Source: Eubacterium sp.
GTDB taxonomy: Bacteria; Bacillota; Clostridia; Lachnospirales; Lachnospiraceae
Direction of reading: 5' to 3'
Length of the DNA stretch: 64,000 nucleotides
Assembly (NCBI GenBank): GCA_024690665.1
Contig: JAILOU010000044.1
Location: 38,845-102,844, forward strand
Both the position numbers and the translations under genes were made by a program. Below are positions 52,925-61,167 of this stretch, piece by piece; the stretch's first letter is position 1; each line of letters opens with the position of its first letter. A model generated the notes under the pieces. The model saw only the letters and a list, made by a program, of their open reading frames with translations, did not search any database and was not told where the DNA came from.

Positions 52925-52995
52925 TTGTTAGCGTTGACGATTACGCATGTAGCGCTTATAATGTGGCCTAAGTGGCAATGGAAGGAAATGGTGGA

Positions 52996-53805
52996 ATGAG
53001 TAAGAAACTTATTTACATATGTGATGATGATGAAGTGACACTGAAGATGCAGGCGATGTTTTTAAAAGATCTCTATGAAGTGGAGATTTTTAAGTATGCG
53101 TCAGAATGTGTGAAAGCAATTCATAAAAGTCATGGTGAAAAGCCGGATGTTCTTATATTGGATGTAGAGATGCCGTTTATGAATGGGTTTGATGTGCTTG
53201 ATGAGATTCGAGGATATGATATCCCGACAATCGGTGTGACATCACATAATGAAAAGGCAATCATCTTACAGTTTTTAAGTCGTGGCGTAGACGGATATTT
53301 ACTTAAACCGGTGGATAAAGAAGCGCTGATAGAAGGCGTTAATAAAGCGGTACAAAAGATTGAGGAAAGATCGGTTAAGCCTACGGTTTTGATTGTAGAG
53401 GACAAGAAAGAAAAACTGCTTCAATATAAGAATTTTTTAAATGATTCTTATCAGGTAACACCACTTAACAGCGCAATGGCAGCTCTTAAATATCTTGAAA
53501 AGAACGGAGATAAAATTGATGTTATCTTATTAGACGACAAGATGCCGGTATATGATGGTCCTTTTATTGCAAGGTATATAGAGACGAAGAAATTATGTGA
53601 ATTTGTTCCTATCATCTTCTTAACGGATGAAACAGACGCAGAGGAACTTGAAAATACTCTGAAACTTAGTCCGGATGGGATAATTCGGGAAGGATCTAGT
53701 ATGGAAGATGTGAAAAATCACATTGAGGCAACACTTGTGAAACGCAGGATACAACGCCGGGCAGCAATGGAAGGATATCTGCAGACACCGAACAGGGATA
53801 ATTAA
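52996..53805 (+). CDS. Response regulator with two receiver domains and no output domain
   Basis: 269 residues from ATG 52996 (GGTGG upstream). First receiver (about 1-122): ICDDDEVTLKMQ, Asp in LILDVEMPFMNGF, GVTSHN, LLKPVD. Second receiver (about 128-250): TVLIVEDKKEKL, Asp in VILLDDKMPVYDG, IIFLTDETD, but the conserved Lys-Pro is replaced in PDGIIREGSS, so phosphorylation response may differ. No DNA-binding or enzymatic domain follows. Placed 18 bp before a hybrid kinase, it probably serves as a phosphate relay or sink. Confidence 0.92.
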   Translation: MSKKLIYICDDDEVTLKMQAMFLKDLYEVEIFKYASECVKAIHKSHGEKPDVLILDVEMPFMNGFDVLDEIRGYDIPTIGVTSHNEKAIILQFLSRGVDGYLLKPVDKEALIEGVNKAVQKIEERSVKPTVLIVEDKKEKLLQYKNFLNDSYQVTPLNSAMAALKYLEKNGDKIDVILLDDKMPVYDGPFIARYIETKKLCEFVPIIFLTDETDAEELENTLKLSPDGIIREGSSMEDVKNHIEATLVKRRIQRRAAMEGYLQTPNRDN

Positions 53806-53823
53806 TCGTGACGGAGGAGTTCT

Positions 53824-56607
53824 ATGACATTATTTCAGGTCGTTCTTTTGATTGGCTGTATGGCAGATTTTTTTGCAACACAACTTGTGTTGTCAAGAAC
53901 TGCCTGTCAAAACCAAAAATGGTTGTCGATGGTCGGCGGAGCCGTTACCGCATGTAGTCTTTTATATATTGTTCAACTGAGTCTTACTGACATTGAGGCT
54001 ATGGAATCCCTCTATACAATCATCTTTATGATGAAGATTGTAACAGTGGTATTCTATATTCTTTTTGTGCTTTCGTATCTGGAAATACTGCATTCTAAAA
54101 AATGGTTGAGAGCGATGGTTGTTATCTCGACAATTCTATGGATTGCGGCTTCTACAAACCGCAACACACATCTGTTATTCCATGTTGAAGAAGTGGAAAC
54201 ATGTTCGTTTGGTTCCCATCTTATTTTGGATTATCACACCGGTTATTATTCCATTGTAAGTGTTTTAATTATAATGGTGGTAATTGCATTTATTCAGTTA
54301 TGGAAAAAAGCATCTAATTCGCACGGGGTTATAAGGAGAAAATCCATCTGGATCAATATCGCATCGGCGATAGCAATTTGGGGATTTGTTGTGCATTTAT
54401 TGGTAACAAAAGATCATGCGGATACAGTGGTGTTAGGATATGCGTGTGCATTTGTGATTTTTGCCGGTCTGACACTAAAGTATGGTCTTACCAATCCAAA
54501 AGATGTAGCAGCCAATGCCGTAGTGGAATCGAATGATATCGGTGTTGTCGTAATGGATATGGACAACGGTCTTGTATTTGTCAGTGACGGAATTCAGATG
54601 ATCTTTAAAGATATTGAGTGGGAGGATGAGGTAACACAGGAAAAACTTCATGAGATTATAGAACAGTCGGAATCAATGCATTCCTATGAAGGAAGAGATT
54701 ATACTGTTAAGGCAATAGACTTAAGAGACGGAGTGATTTCGGTAGGTAAGATGTTACGTGTGACAGATGTAACCAATGTAACCAATCAGGTAGATGAGAT
54801 TATTCGGTTAAAGAGTGAGGCGGAAGCTGCCAATAGAGCCAAGAGTGCATTTTTGGCTGACATGTCACATGAGATTCGAACCCCGATGAATGCAATTATT
54901 GGATTTTCCGAGCTTTTAAAGGAAGAGGAAAATGAAGAAACGCGGCGGGAATACACGGACAATATTACGCATGCCGGAGATGTGCTTTTAACTTTGATTA
55001 ACAGAATCTTAGATATCTCCAAGATTGAGGCCGGAAGGTTAGAAGTAAAGCCAAAGAATTATAGTGTATCAGAGCTGCTAAATACCATTTCCAATATTAT
55101 TGGGTATGCGGCTGCAAAAAAGGATCTTGATTTTGCCTGTGAGACAAAGGGCATGATGCCAAGTTATCTGTATGGTGCATCGGATCTTATCTATGAGATT
55201 TTGATTAATCTGCTTAACAATGCGGTGAAGTATACGCAGGTCGGATCGGTATCACTGATGGCGGAATTTGCATATGAAGATGAGAGAATCGGGTATCTGA
55301 CGCTTACAATTAACGATACCGGAAGCGGTATGTCAGAAGAGTTTGTGGCGCACATATTTGAAAAATTTACGAGAGCAAAGTCGGAGACGGTAACGCAGAT
55401 TGAAGGTTCAGGACTTGGCATGTCAATTGTAAAAGAGTATGTGGAGGCATTAGACGGTGATATTCAGATTCAGTCTAAGCTTGGAGAGGGTACGAAGATT
55501 ATCGTCAAGTTACCGCAGGAAGTTGCAACCGAGCGTTCTTACTTTGTAAAGCGGGATGAACCGGAGATCATGCGTGATTTTGTATGTGAATCAGCGCATG
55601 TACTTGTGGTGGACGATAACGAAATGAACCTGAAGGTGGCTAGTTCTACTCTGAAAAAATACAAAATGAAAGTGGATACCGCCATGTCCGGACAGGAGTC
55701 TCTTGAGAAGATGGAAAAGACGCGATACGATATCGTCTTTATGGATCAGATGATGCCGGGTATGGACGGTACGCGAACCTTACAAAAGGCAAGACAGATT
55801 GAAGGCTATGACAAGGTACCGGTTGTCATGCTGACGGCAAATGCCATCATCGGAACCGAAGATGAAGCAATGCGCCATGATTTTAACGGCTATCTGACCA
55901 AGCCGATGGACCGGGAGAAGCTGCATAAATGCTTAGAAACGCATATTCCGTCAGATAAGATTCACTACATTGACAGAGCCAAGATTCGTAAGGAACGAAG
56001 AGCGGAACAAAAGCACCTTGAAAAATACAAAGTGCTCGATACGGATTATGGTATTGCGCAGTGCGGTGATTCTCTGGATGATTATATGGAAATCCTAAGA
56101 TTCTTCCTCGAAATTAAGGATGCACGTATACGGGAAGTAAACGAGTTATTTGACAATGGAGATTGGGATAATTACACCATCAATGTGCATGGACTTAAGA
56201 GTTCAACGCGAAATATTGGGGGAGCGAAAACCGGGGAGATTGCTTTCAGTTTGGAAAATGCAGGCAAGAGCAAAAATATTGATTTTATCAAGAGCAATCA
56301 CGAAATTTTGATTACGAATATGAAAGAATTAGTAGTGGCCATCAACGAATTTATCTCAGAGCAAGAGCGTGAAAATGAATCGGTGGAAGAGGTAAAAGAG
56401 GAGATATCTGAGGAGTTATACGAATCGGTAGTTCAAAGTATTCGTGAGGCCGGCGAGAATTTTGAATTTGAACAGGCACTTTTGATGATTAAAGCACTTT
56501 ATGAATTTCATTTGCCGGTTCAAAAGGTTACTTTGCTCGAGGAACTTGAACAGGCACTTGGCAGCGGGGATTATGATAATATCCTGGAATTATCTGCAAA
56601 ATTATAA
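53824..56607 (+). CDS. Hybrid sensor histidine kinase with receiver and Hpt domains
   Basis: 927 residues: N-terminal 7TM sensor (about 1-225), a PAS-like domain (VVESNDIGVVVMDMDNGLVFVSDG), HisKA with KSAFLADMSHEIRTPMNAIIGFSELL, HATPase (NLLNNAVKYT, DTGSGM, GSGLGMSIV), receiver with VDDNEMNLKVA and Asp in DIVFMDQMMPGMDG, then a C-terminal Hpt with INVHGLKSSTRNIGG. All elements of a His-Asp-His phosphorelay are on one chain; the double-receiver protein upstream could be the final acceptor. GGAGG precedes the ATG. Confidence 0.95.
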   Translation: MTLFQVVLLIGCMADFFATQLVLSRTACQNQKWLSMVGGAVTACSLLYIVQLSLTDIEAMESLYTIIFMMKIVTVVFYILFVLSYLEILHSKKWLRAMVVISTILWIAASTNRNTHLLFHVEEVETCSFGSHLILDYHTGYYSIVSVLIIMVVIAFIQLWKKASNSHGVIRRKSIWINIASAIAIWGFVVHLLVTKDHADTVVLGYACAFVIFAGLTLKYGLTNPKDVAANAVVESNDIGVVVMDMDNGLVFVSDGIQMIFKDIEWEDEVTQEKLHEIIEQSESMHSYEGRDYTVKAIDLRDGVISVGKMLRVTDVTNVTNQVDEIIRLKSEAEAANRAKSAFLADMSHEIRTPMNAIIGFSELLKEEENEETRREYTDNITHAGDVLLTLINRILDISKIEAGRLEVKPKNYSVSELLNTISNIIGYAAAKKDLDFACETKGMMPSYLYGASDLIYEILINLLNNAVKYTQVGSVSLMAEFAYEDERIGYLTLTINDTGSGMSEEFVAHIFEKFTRAKSETVTQIEGSGLGMSIVKEYVEALDGDIQIQSKLGEGTKIIVKLPQEVATERSYFVKRDEPEIMRDFVCESAHVLVVDDNEMNLKVASSTLKKYKMKVDTAMSGQESLEKMEKTRYDIVFMDQMMPGMDGTRTLQKARQIEGYDKVPVVMLTANAIIGTEDEAMRHDFNGYLTKPMDREKLHKCLETHIPSDKIHYIDRAKIRKERRAEQKHLEKYKVLDTDYGIAQCGDSLDDYMEILRFFLEIKDARIREVNELFDNGDWDNYTINVHGLKSSTRNIGGAKTGEIAFSLENAGKSKNIDFIKSNHEILITNMKELVVAINEFISEQERENESVEEVKEEISEELYESVVQSIREAGENFEFEQALLMIKALYEFHLPVQKVTLLEELEQALGSGDYDNILELSAKL

Positions 56608-56731
56608 AAATATTTGGCGAATTTTCGTTTGAAGAATTGATTAACTTTAAAATTATGTTATGATGAATTATATAGTACTATTGGTCTAGTGCAGAGGATA
56701 TGAAGGAATAATAACGGAAGGTTTTGAGGTT

Positions 56732-58891
56732 ATGATACGAAAAGGTTTTACGCGTAAATTGTTTGCATGTGCAGGGGCTATTCTGCTATCGCTAACGACA
56801 GTTTGCACCGGTCAGGTCTATGCGGATGAGACAGAAGAAACATCAGACTACCCCGAGGCAAAGGAGTCGCCTGAGCAGCAGACGGTTGTAGTGGGATATT
56901 ATGAAAATTCCATTTTCCAGGAGGGGGCTTCTGAGGATGCGCAAAAGAGTGGTTACAGTTATGAATACTTGCAGAAAGTGGCCTCCATCGCCGGATGGAA
57001 ATATGAGTATGAATATGGAACCTGGGAAGAAGTCTATGAGAAGTTCATCAATGGCGAGGTAGACTTGATTGCGGGAATCGGATATTCAAAGGAACGCGAA
57101 GCGTACATGAATTATCCGATGTATGCGATGGGCAGCGATGATTACTATCTGTACTGCAATCCGGAAAAAAATGAATTTAGTACGGATCTTACACAGCTTA
57201 ATGACAAGAAAATCGGTACACTCAGCGGCCTGATGGAGGATGTTTTAGATGAATGGCTTGAAGCCAATGATATTGAGGCTGAGGTAGTCGTGTATGATGA
57301 AGTGTCCGCGCGTGATGAGGCACTTGAAGATGGCGATATTGAGGCAATGATTGGAGAAATCTTTTACGCAGACGCCACGGCTACGATGTCTCCGGTCTTA
57401 AGCATCGGGGAAAACGACATGTATTTGTGTGTCACGAAGGATAGAACGGATCTTCTCGATCAGCTCAACAAGGCGCTGGCAGAAATTAATATCGCTTCCC
57501 CGTATTACACACAGGAACTGGCGCAAAAATACCTGAGCCAAAATGTGGTCGGTATTGCGTTATCGAACAGAGAGCAGCAGTGGCTGGATGAACACGACAA
57601 TGAAATTGTGGTTGGATATCTGAACGACAACATGCCTTTTAGTGCGACGGATTCATCCGGAGAAGTGACCGGCATGATAAAAGACATTATGACAGAGATG
57701 GTTCGGGAACTTGAGCTCGGCGAGGATGTGACGATTCGTTACCAGGGGTATGATGACGGTCATAATATCATGGGAGCACTTAAAAATGGAAAGGTGGATA
57801 TTGCATTTCCTGTTGGTGATCATACCTGGTATCTGGAACAATACGGGATATTCCATTCGGATGATATCGTTTCTTCCTCCATGAACCTTGTTCAAAATGA
57901 AGATAATAAAATTGATTCTCCGGAAACGATTGCCGTTAACAGAAAAGATATTATCCAGGAAGAAATAACTTCCATGGCGTATCCGGAAGCAGAAATCGAA
58001 TACTATGATTCTGTTGAAGAATGCCTGAATGCGGTAGCAGATCAGGTTGTGGATGCAACCTATCTGAATACCTATACGCTGAATGGTTATATTAATCGAA
58101 CAAAATATCACAATTTACTGGTTTCTCCAATGAGCGAAGAAAATGCGGTTTGTTTTGGTGTAAGAAACACAGATTCTGCGCTGTTGGCACTCCTTGACAG
58201 AGGAATCAATGCGCTTGATTCTGACTTTGCGGTAAATGCCTTGTATCAATATGAAGGTGATTACTATGATCAGACACTCCTGGATATTATTCAGGAACAT
58301 ATGATTTCCACGCTTATTCTGGTCATCATTGTCGTTACTATATTTGCAGTATTACTTGCGGTTATTATATCTAAGACGAAAAACCAAAAGAAACTTGATT
58401 TTATTGCGCACCGCGATTCGATGACCGGTCTTTTGAACAGGCGGGCCTATGAGGAACGGGTTAAGAATATTGAAGATGAAGCTCATGCTGAAAAACAGGG
58501 GTATCTGTCGATTGATATCAATGGTCTTAAACGTGCTAATGACGGTCTTGGACACGAGGCCGGAGATGAGCTGATTAAGGCGGCAGCCGATTGCATGAAG
58601 GAAGCATTTGGCAAGTGTTCTGAAATATATCGTACCGGGGGAGACGAGTTTGTTGTTTTAATGTTATCTAGTCCGGAAGATGCCGATGCTTCAATTGCCA
58701 GATTAAATGAACTTGTAGCGCAGTGGAAAGGCGAGTTTTGCAGTGGTCTTTCCCTGTCGATTGGTTATGCCAGAAGAACGGAGTTTAAAGATCAGTCGAT
58801 TCTACATGTCGCCAGAATTGCGGATGAACGAATGTATGAGGCTAAGGCGAAGCATTATGAGGATGTGAAGTTTGATAGGCGCAGGCGATAA
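56732..58891 (+). CDS. Membrane diguanylate cyclase with two extracellular solute-binding domains
   Basis: 719 residues: signal peptide ending near VYADE, two consecutive SBP_bac_3 domains (about 50-275 from QQTVVVGYYENS, and about 285-515 from NEIVVGYLNDNMPFS), one membrane segment (about 530-553) and a GGDEF domain with DSMTGLLNRRAYEE, DINGLKRANDGLGHEAGDEL and intact RTGGDEF near 634-640. It should make cyclic-di-GMP in response to an amino-acid-like ligand bound outside. TTATGATGAATTATA about 60-75 nt upstream gives a possible -10. The 3' end meets the repeat region at 58901. Confidence 0.93.
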   Translation: MIRKGFTRKLFACAGAILLSLTTVCTGQVYADETEETSDYPEAKESPEQQTVVVGYYENSIFQEGASEDAQKSGYSYEYLQKVASIAGWKYEYEYGTWEEVYEKFINGEVDLIAGIGYSKEREAYMNYPMYAMGSDDYYLYCNPEKNEFSTDLTQLNDKKIGTLSGLMEDVLDEWLEANDIEAEVVVYDEVSARDEALEDGDIEAMIGEIFYADATATMSPVLSIGENDMYLCVTKDRTDLLDQLNKALAEINIASPYYTQELAQKYLSQNVVGIALSNREQQWLDEHDNEIVVGYLNDNMPFSATDSSGEVTGMIKDIMTEMVRELELGEDVTIRYQGYDDGHNIMGALKNGKVDIAFPVGDHTWYLEQYGIFHSDDIVSSSMNLVQNEDNKIDSPETIAVNRKDIIQEEITSMAYPEAEIEYYDSVEECLNAVADQVVDATYLNTYTLNGYINRTKYHNLLVSPMSEENAVCFGVRNTDSALLALLDRGINALDSDFAVNALYQYEGDYYDQTLLDIIQEHMISTLILVIIVVTIFAVLLAVIISKTKNQKKLDFIAHRDSMTGLLNRRAYEERVKNIEDEAHAEKQGYLSIDINGLKRANDGLGHEAGDELIKAAADCMKEAFGKCSEIYRTGGDEFVVLMLSSPEDADASIARLNELVAQWKGEFCSGLSLSIGYARRTEFKDQSILHVARIADERMYEAKAKHYEDVKFDRRRR

Positions 58892-58900
58892 TGCTGCGCC

Positions 58901-59040
58901 GGGATATGTTTTTTGTAACTCAGCAAGCGAATCAACGGTAAAAAGTTACAAATCTGACGGTTGCAGCCGAGCCGGGATATGTTTTTTGTAACCCAGACAG
59001 CATATCAGCGGTAAAAAGTTACAAATCTCCCTATTCTCAG
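58901..59040 (-). repeat. Two tandem 73-bp units with TTTGTAAC/GTTACAAA inverted repeats
   Basis: Units begin GGGATATG at 58901 and 58974. Stems: TTTGTAACT (58912-58920) with AGTTACAAA (58944-58952), and TTTGTAAC (58986-58993) with GTTACAAA (59018-59025). Same stem sequence and similar unit length as the six-unit array at 43909. They directly follow the diguanylate cyclase stop and may also terminate it. Confidence 0.9.
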
Positions 59041-59087
59041 GAATGTCTTTTCGGCAGGGAATCCACCAGCGACCGAGAAGGATACAT

Positions 59088-59385
59088 TTTCGAATGCACA
59101 TCGAGAGCCGCCGGTTCTTGACGAGCATCGATAGCGAGCTGCGGGCGAACCGTGGCTGCTTCGGATAACATACGTAAACAAATAGCAGGTCTGCGAAGCA
59201 GACTAGAAATGATAAAATCACGACCAGCAAGCTTGCTTGCATATGGTCGTGATTTTTATTATTTCGAAGGGGTGTCGAAGACACACCCGCTATTTGTTTT
59301 TAGATACCCCATCCTGGCAGAACACGGTCGACGGCGAGCGAAACAAGGATGCGCAGGAAAGAACCGAACAGCGGCGGGTCGGTGC
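59088..59385 (-). repeat. Dispersed multi-hairpin element, copy 2 (inverted)
   Basis: Inverted copy of 43515-43822. The core 59176-59299 is 124 nt, exactly as in copy 1. Compared with copy 1, the middle stem changes from ACCGTGACC/GGTCACGGT to ATCACGACC/GGTCGTGAT: three pairs change on both sides and all remain paired. Side hairpins with TTC loops are identical. The strand given is the orientation relative to copy 1. Confidence 0.92.
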
Positions 59386-59443
59386 AGGCGAAAATAGTAT
59401 GCCTTTGAGGGAGCGTCCCCTATCATCACCAAAACAAATCACT
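59386..59443. other. Short gap between repeat and phosphatase gene
   Basis: Holds a small GGGA-GCG-TCCC hairpin near 59409-59419 and nothing else I can identify; it lies downstream of the minus-strand phosphatase gene. Confidence 0.5.
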
Positions 59444-60031
59444 TTATTCAGACGGTGACGCATAACTCTTCAAAAATCGATGCTTTCCATTCACGGACTC
59501 GTACACACGAATCTCACAATTATGAGGTTTAGGACGCCAGACAATTCCATTTTTCTTATCAGCAAGATAACCACATAGCGCGCGAATGATACCACCATGA
59601 CAAGAAATCAGAACACGCTCATAATCTTTCGATTCCAGCTCCTTTAAAAAGGAACTGCTGCGCTCGCGCATAGAAGCAATTGTTTCCATGGATTTTGGTG
59701 CCGGGAAGATCTCCGGGAGAGCCCAGTATAAAGACATCGCAAGACCAAGATGATTGTAATTGGCACATTCATAACGGCCAAAGTCCGTTTCGATAATGCG
59801 AGGATCAATGATGACACGATCCTTAGGGACATTGCCGATAATAGAAGCAGTTGTAATGGCGCGATCAAGCGGACTTGAATAGACGGCGTCAAAAGTAACA
59901 TCGCTAATGGCGCGTCTTGCAGACTTAGCCTGGGCGATACCGGTATCGTTGAGCGGTTCGTCTGTAAGCCCTTGCATCAGACGCTGTTTATTCAGATTCG
60001 TTTGACCATGTCTTGTAATCCAGATTTCCAT
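59444..60031 (-). CDS. Histidine phosphatase (phosphoglycerate mutase-like) family protein
   Basis: 195 residues from the ATG at 60031 (MEIWITRHGQTNLN); the frame is open to 60097 but AAAGGA lies about 12 nt before the shorter start and the family begins here. Catalytic His in RHGQTN, PLDRAITTA, acidic ETDFGRYEC and second His in ISCHGGIIRALCG. Broad phosphatases of this family act on sugar phosphates or cofactors; the substrate is not readable. Divergent from the aldose epimerase gene with an 85-bp gap. Confidence 0.92.
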   Translation of the reverse strand: MEIWITRHGQTNLNKQRLMQGLTDEPLNDTGIAQAKSARRAISDVTFDAVYSSPLDRAITTASIIGNVPKDRVIIDPRIIETDFGRYECANYNHLGLAMSLYWALPEIFPAPKSMETIASMRERSSSFLKELESKDYERVLISCHGGIIRALCGYLADKKNGIVWRPKPHNCEIRVYESVNGKHRFLKSYASPSE

Positions 60032-60116
60032 AAGATAGCAGATTCCTTTCTGTTGCGTGAGATACATTATAGCTTTTTTATGATACAATATCAACAAATT
60101 AGTGACGAGGGGAAAT

Positions 60117-61115
60117 ATGACGACAGTACAGGTTTTAAAGACAATTGATTGGGATACGCAAATCTTTGAAATGAAAAGTGACCGGGTTCGGGTGGTAATG
60201 ACGAACGTGGGCTGTCATGTGCTGTCCATTGAAACCCCGGACAAAGACGGCAAGATGGCCAATGTAGTGCTGGGATATGAAGAGATAACCAAAGGGATGG
60301 ATGACGGACGCTATCTGGGGGCACTGTGCGGGCGTGTGGCCGGACGAATAGCAGGGGCTGAATTTGTGTTGAACGGACAAAACTATCAGCTGGCGGCAAA
60401 TGATGGAGAACATCATCTGCATGGGGGGATAAAAGGCTTTGACCAAAAGCATTTTACAGCGCAGATTCTGCCAAATGGAATTCGCTTTCATTATACATCG
60501 CAGGATGGAGAAGAAGGGTATCCGGGAAATCTCAAAGTGCAGGCAGAATACATCTTAAGGGATAACTATTTTTATACAAATTATTCGGCAATTGCGGATG
60601 CAGATACACTGGTGAATCTTACCGGGCATCATTATTTTAACTTGTCGGGAGGGAGCGAGGATATCTGCGGGCATGAACTGAAGATTGATGCACATGAAAT
60701 CGCCTGCGTGGACGAACAACATGTGCCAACGGGAGAGTATCTGAATGTGGTGGGAACGCCATTTGATTTTCAAGAGTTTCATAGGATTGGAGAACGGTTA
60801 AAGGAAGAACATCCACAGCTGAAACAGGCAGGCGGATATGACCATGCTTTTATGCTTGGAAGCGGACTGGAACAAGTGATATTAAGACATGCGCCATCTG
60901 GACGAACGCTCGAAGTGATGACGAATCTTCCCTGCGTGCAGATTTATTCGGGAAAAGCAGATGCACTGGCGATTGAGACACAGTATCTGCCAAATTCTAT
61001 TCATATAGAAGCTGACCCGCAGGTGATATTGAGAAAAGATAAAGAATATCATGCAAGAACCTGTTTTTGCTTTGATTTGATGCGGCAGGAACAAGAAGAA
61101 GACTGGAATTTATAG
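60117..61115 (+). CDS. galM: Aldose 1-epimerase (galactose mutarotase)
   Basis: 332 residues from ATG 60117 (GAGGGG 5 nt upstream; a GTG at 60102 would overlap it). Interconverts alpha and beta anomers of galactose/glucose. Motifs: GAYLGA-type ALCGRVAGRIAGAEFVLNG, NDGEHHLHGGIKGFD (substrate His), TGHHYFNLSGG (catalytic His), GGYDHAFML and acid-base Glu in IETQYLPNSIH. Stand-alone; no other Leloir genes here. Confidence 0.95.
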   Translation: MTTVQVLKTIDWDTQIFEMKSDRVRVVMTNVGCHVLSIETPDKDGKMANVVLGYEEITKGMDDGRYLGALCGRVAGRIAGAEFVLNGQNYQLAANDGEHHLHGGIKGFDQKHFTAQILPNGIRFHYTSQDGEEGYPGNLKVQAEYILRDNYFYTNYSAIADADTLVNLTGHHYFNLSGGSEDICGHELKIDAHEIACVDEQHVPTGEYLNVVGTPFDFQEFHRIGERLKEEHPQLKQAGGYDHAFMLGSGLEQVILRHAPSGRTLEVMTNLPCVQIYSGKADALAIETQYLPNSIHIEADPQVILRKDKEYHARTCFCFDLMRQEQEEDWNL

Positions 61116-61167
61116 GTGGAGAAAAGACTATAAATATGGTACAATATTCCTAGTTTTAGAATTAGGG

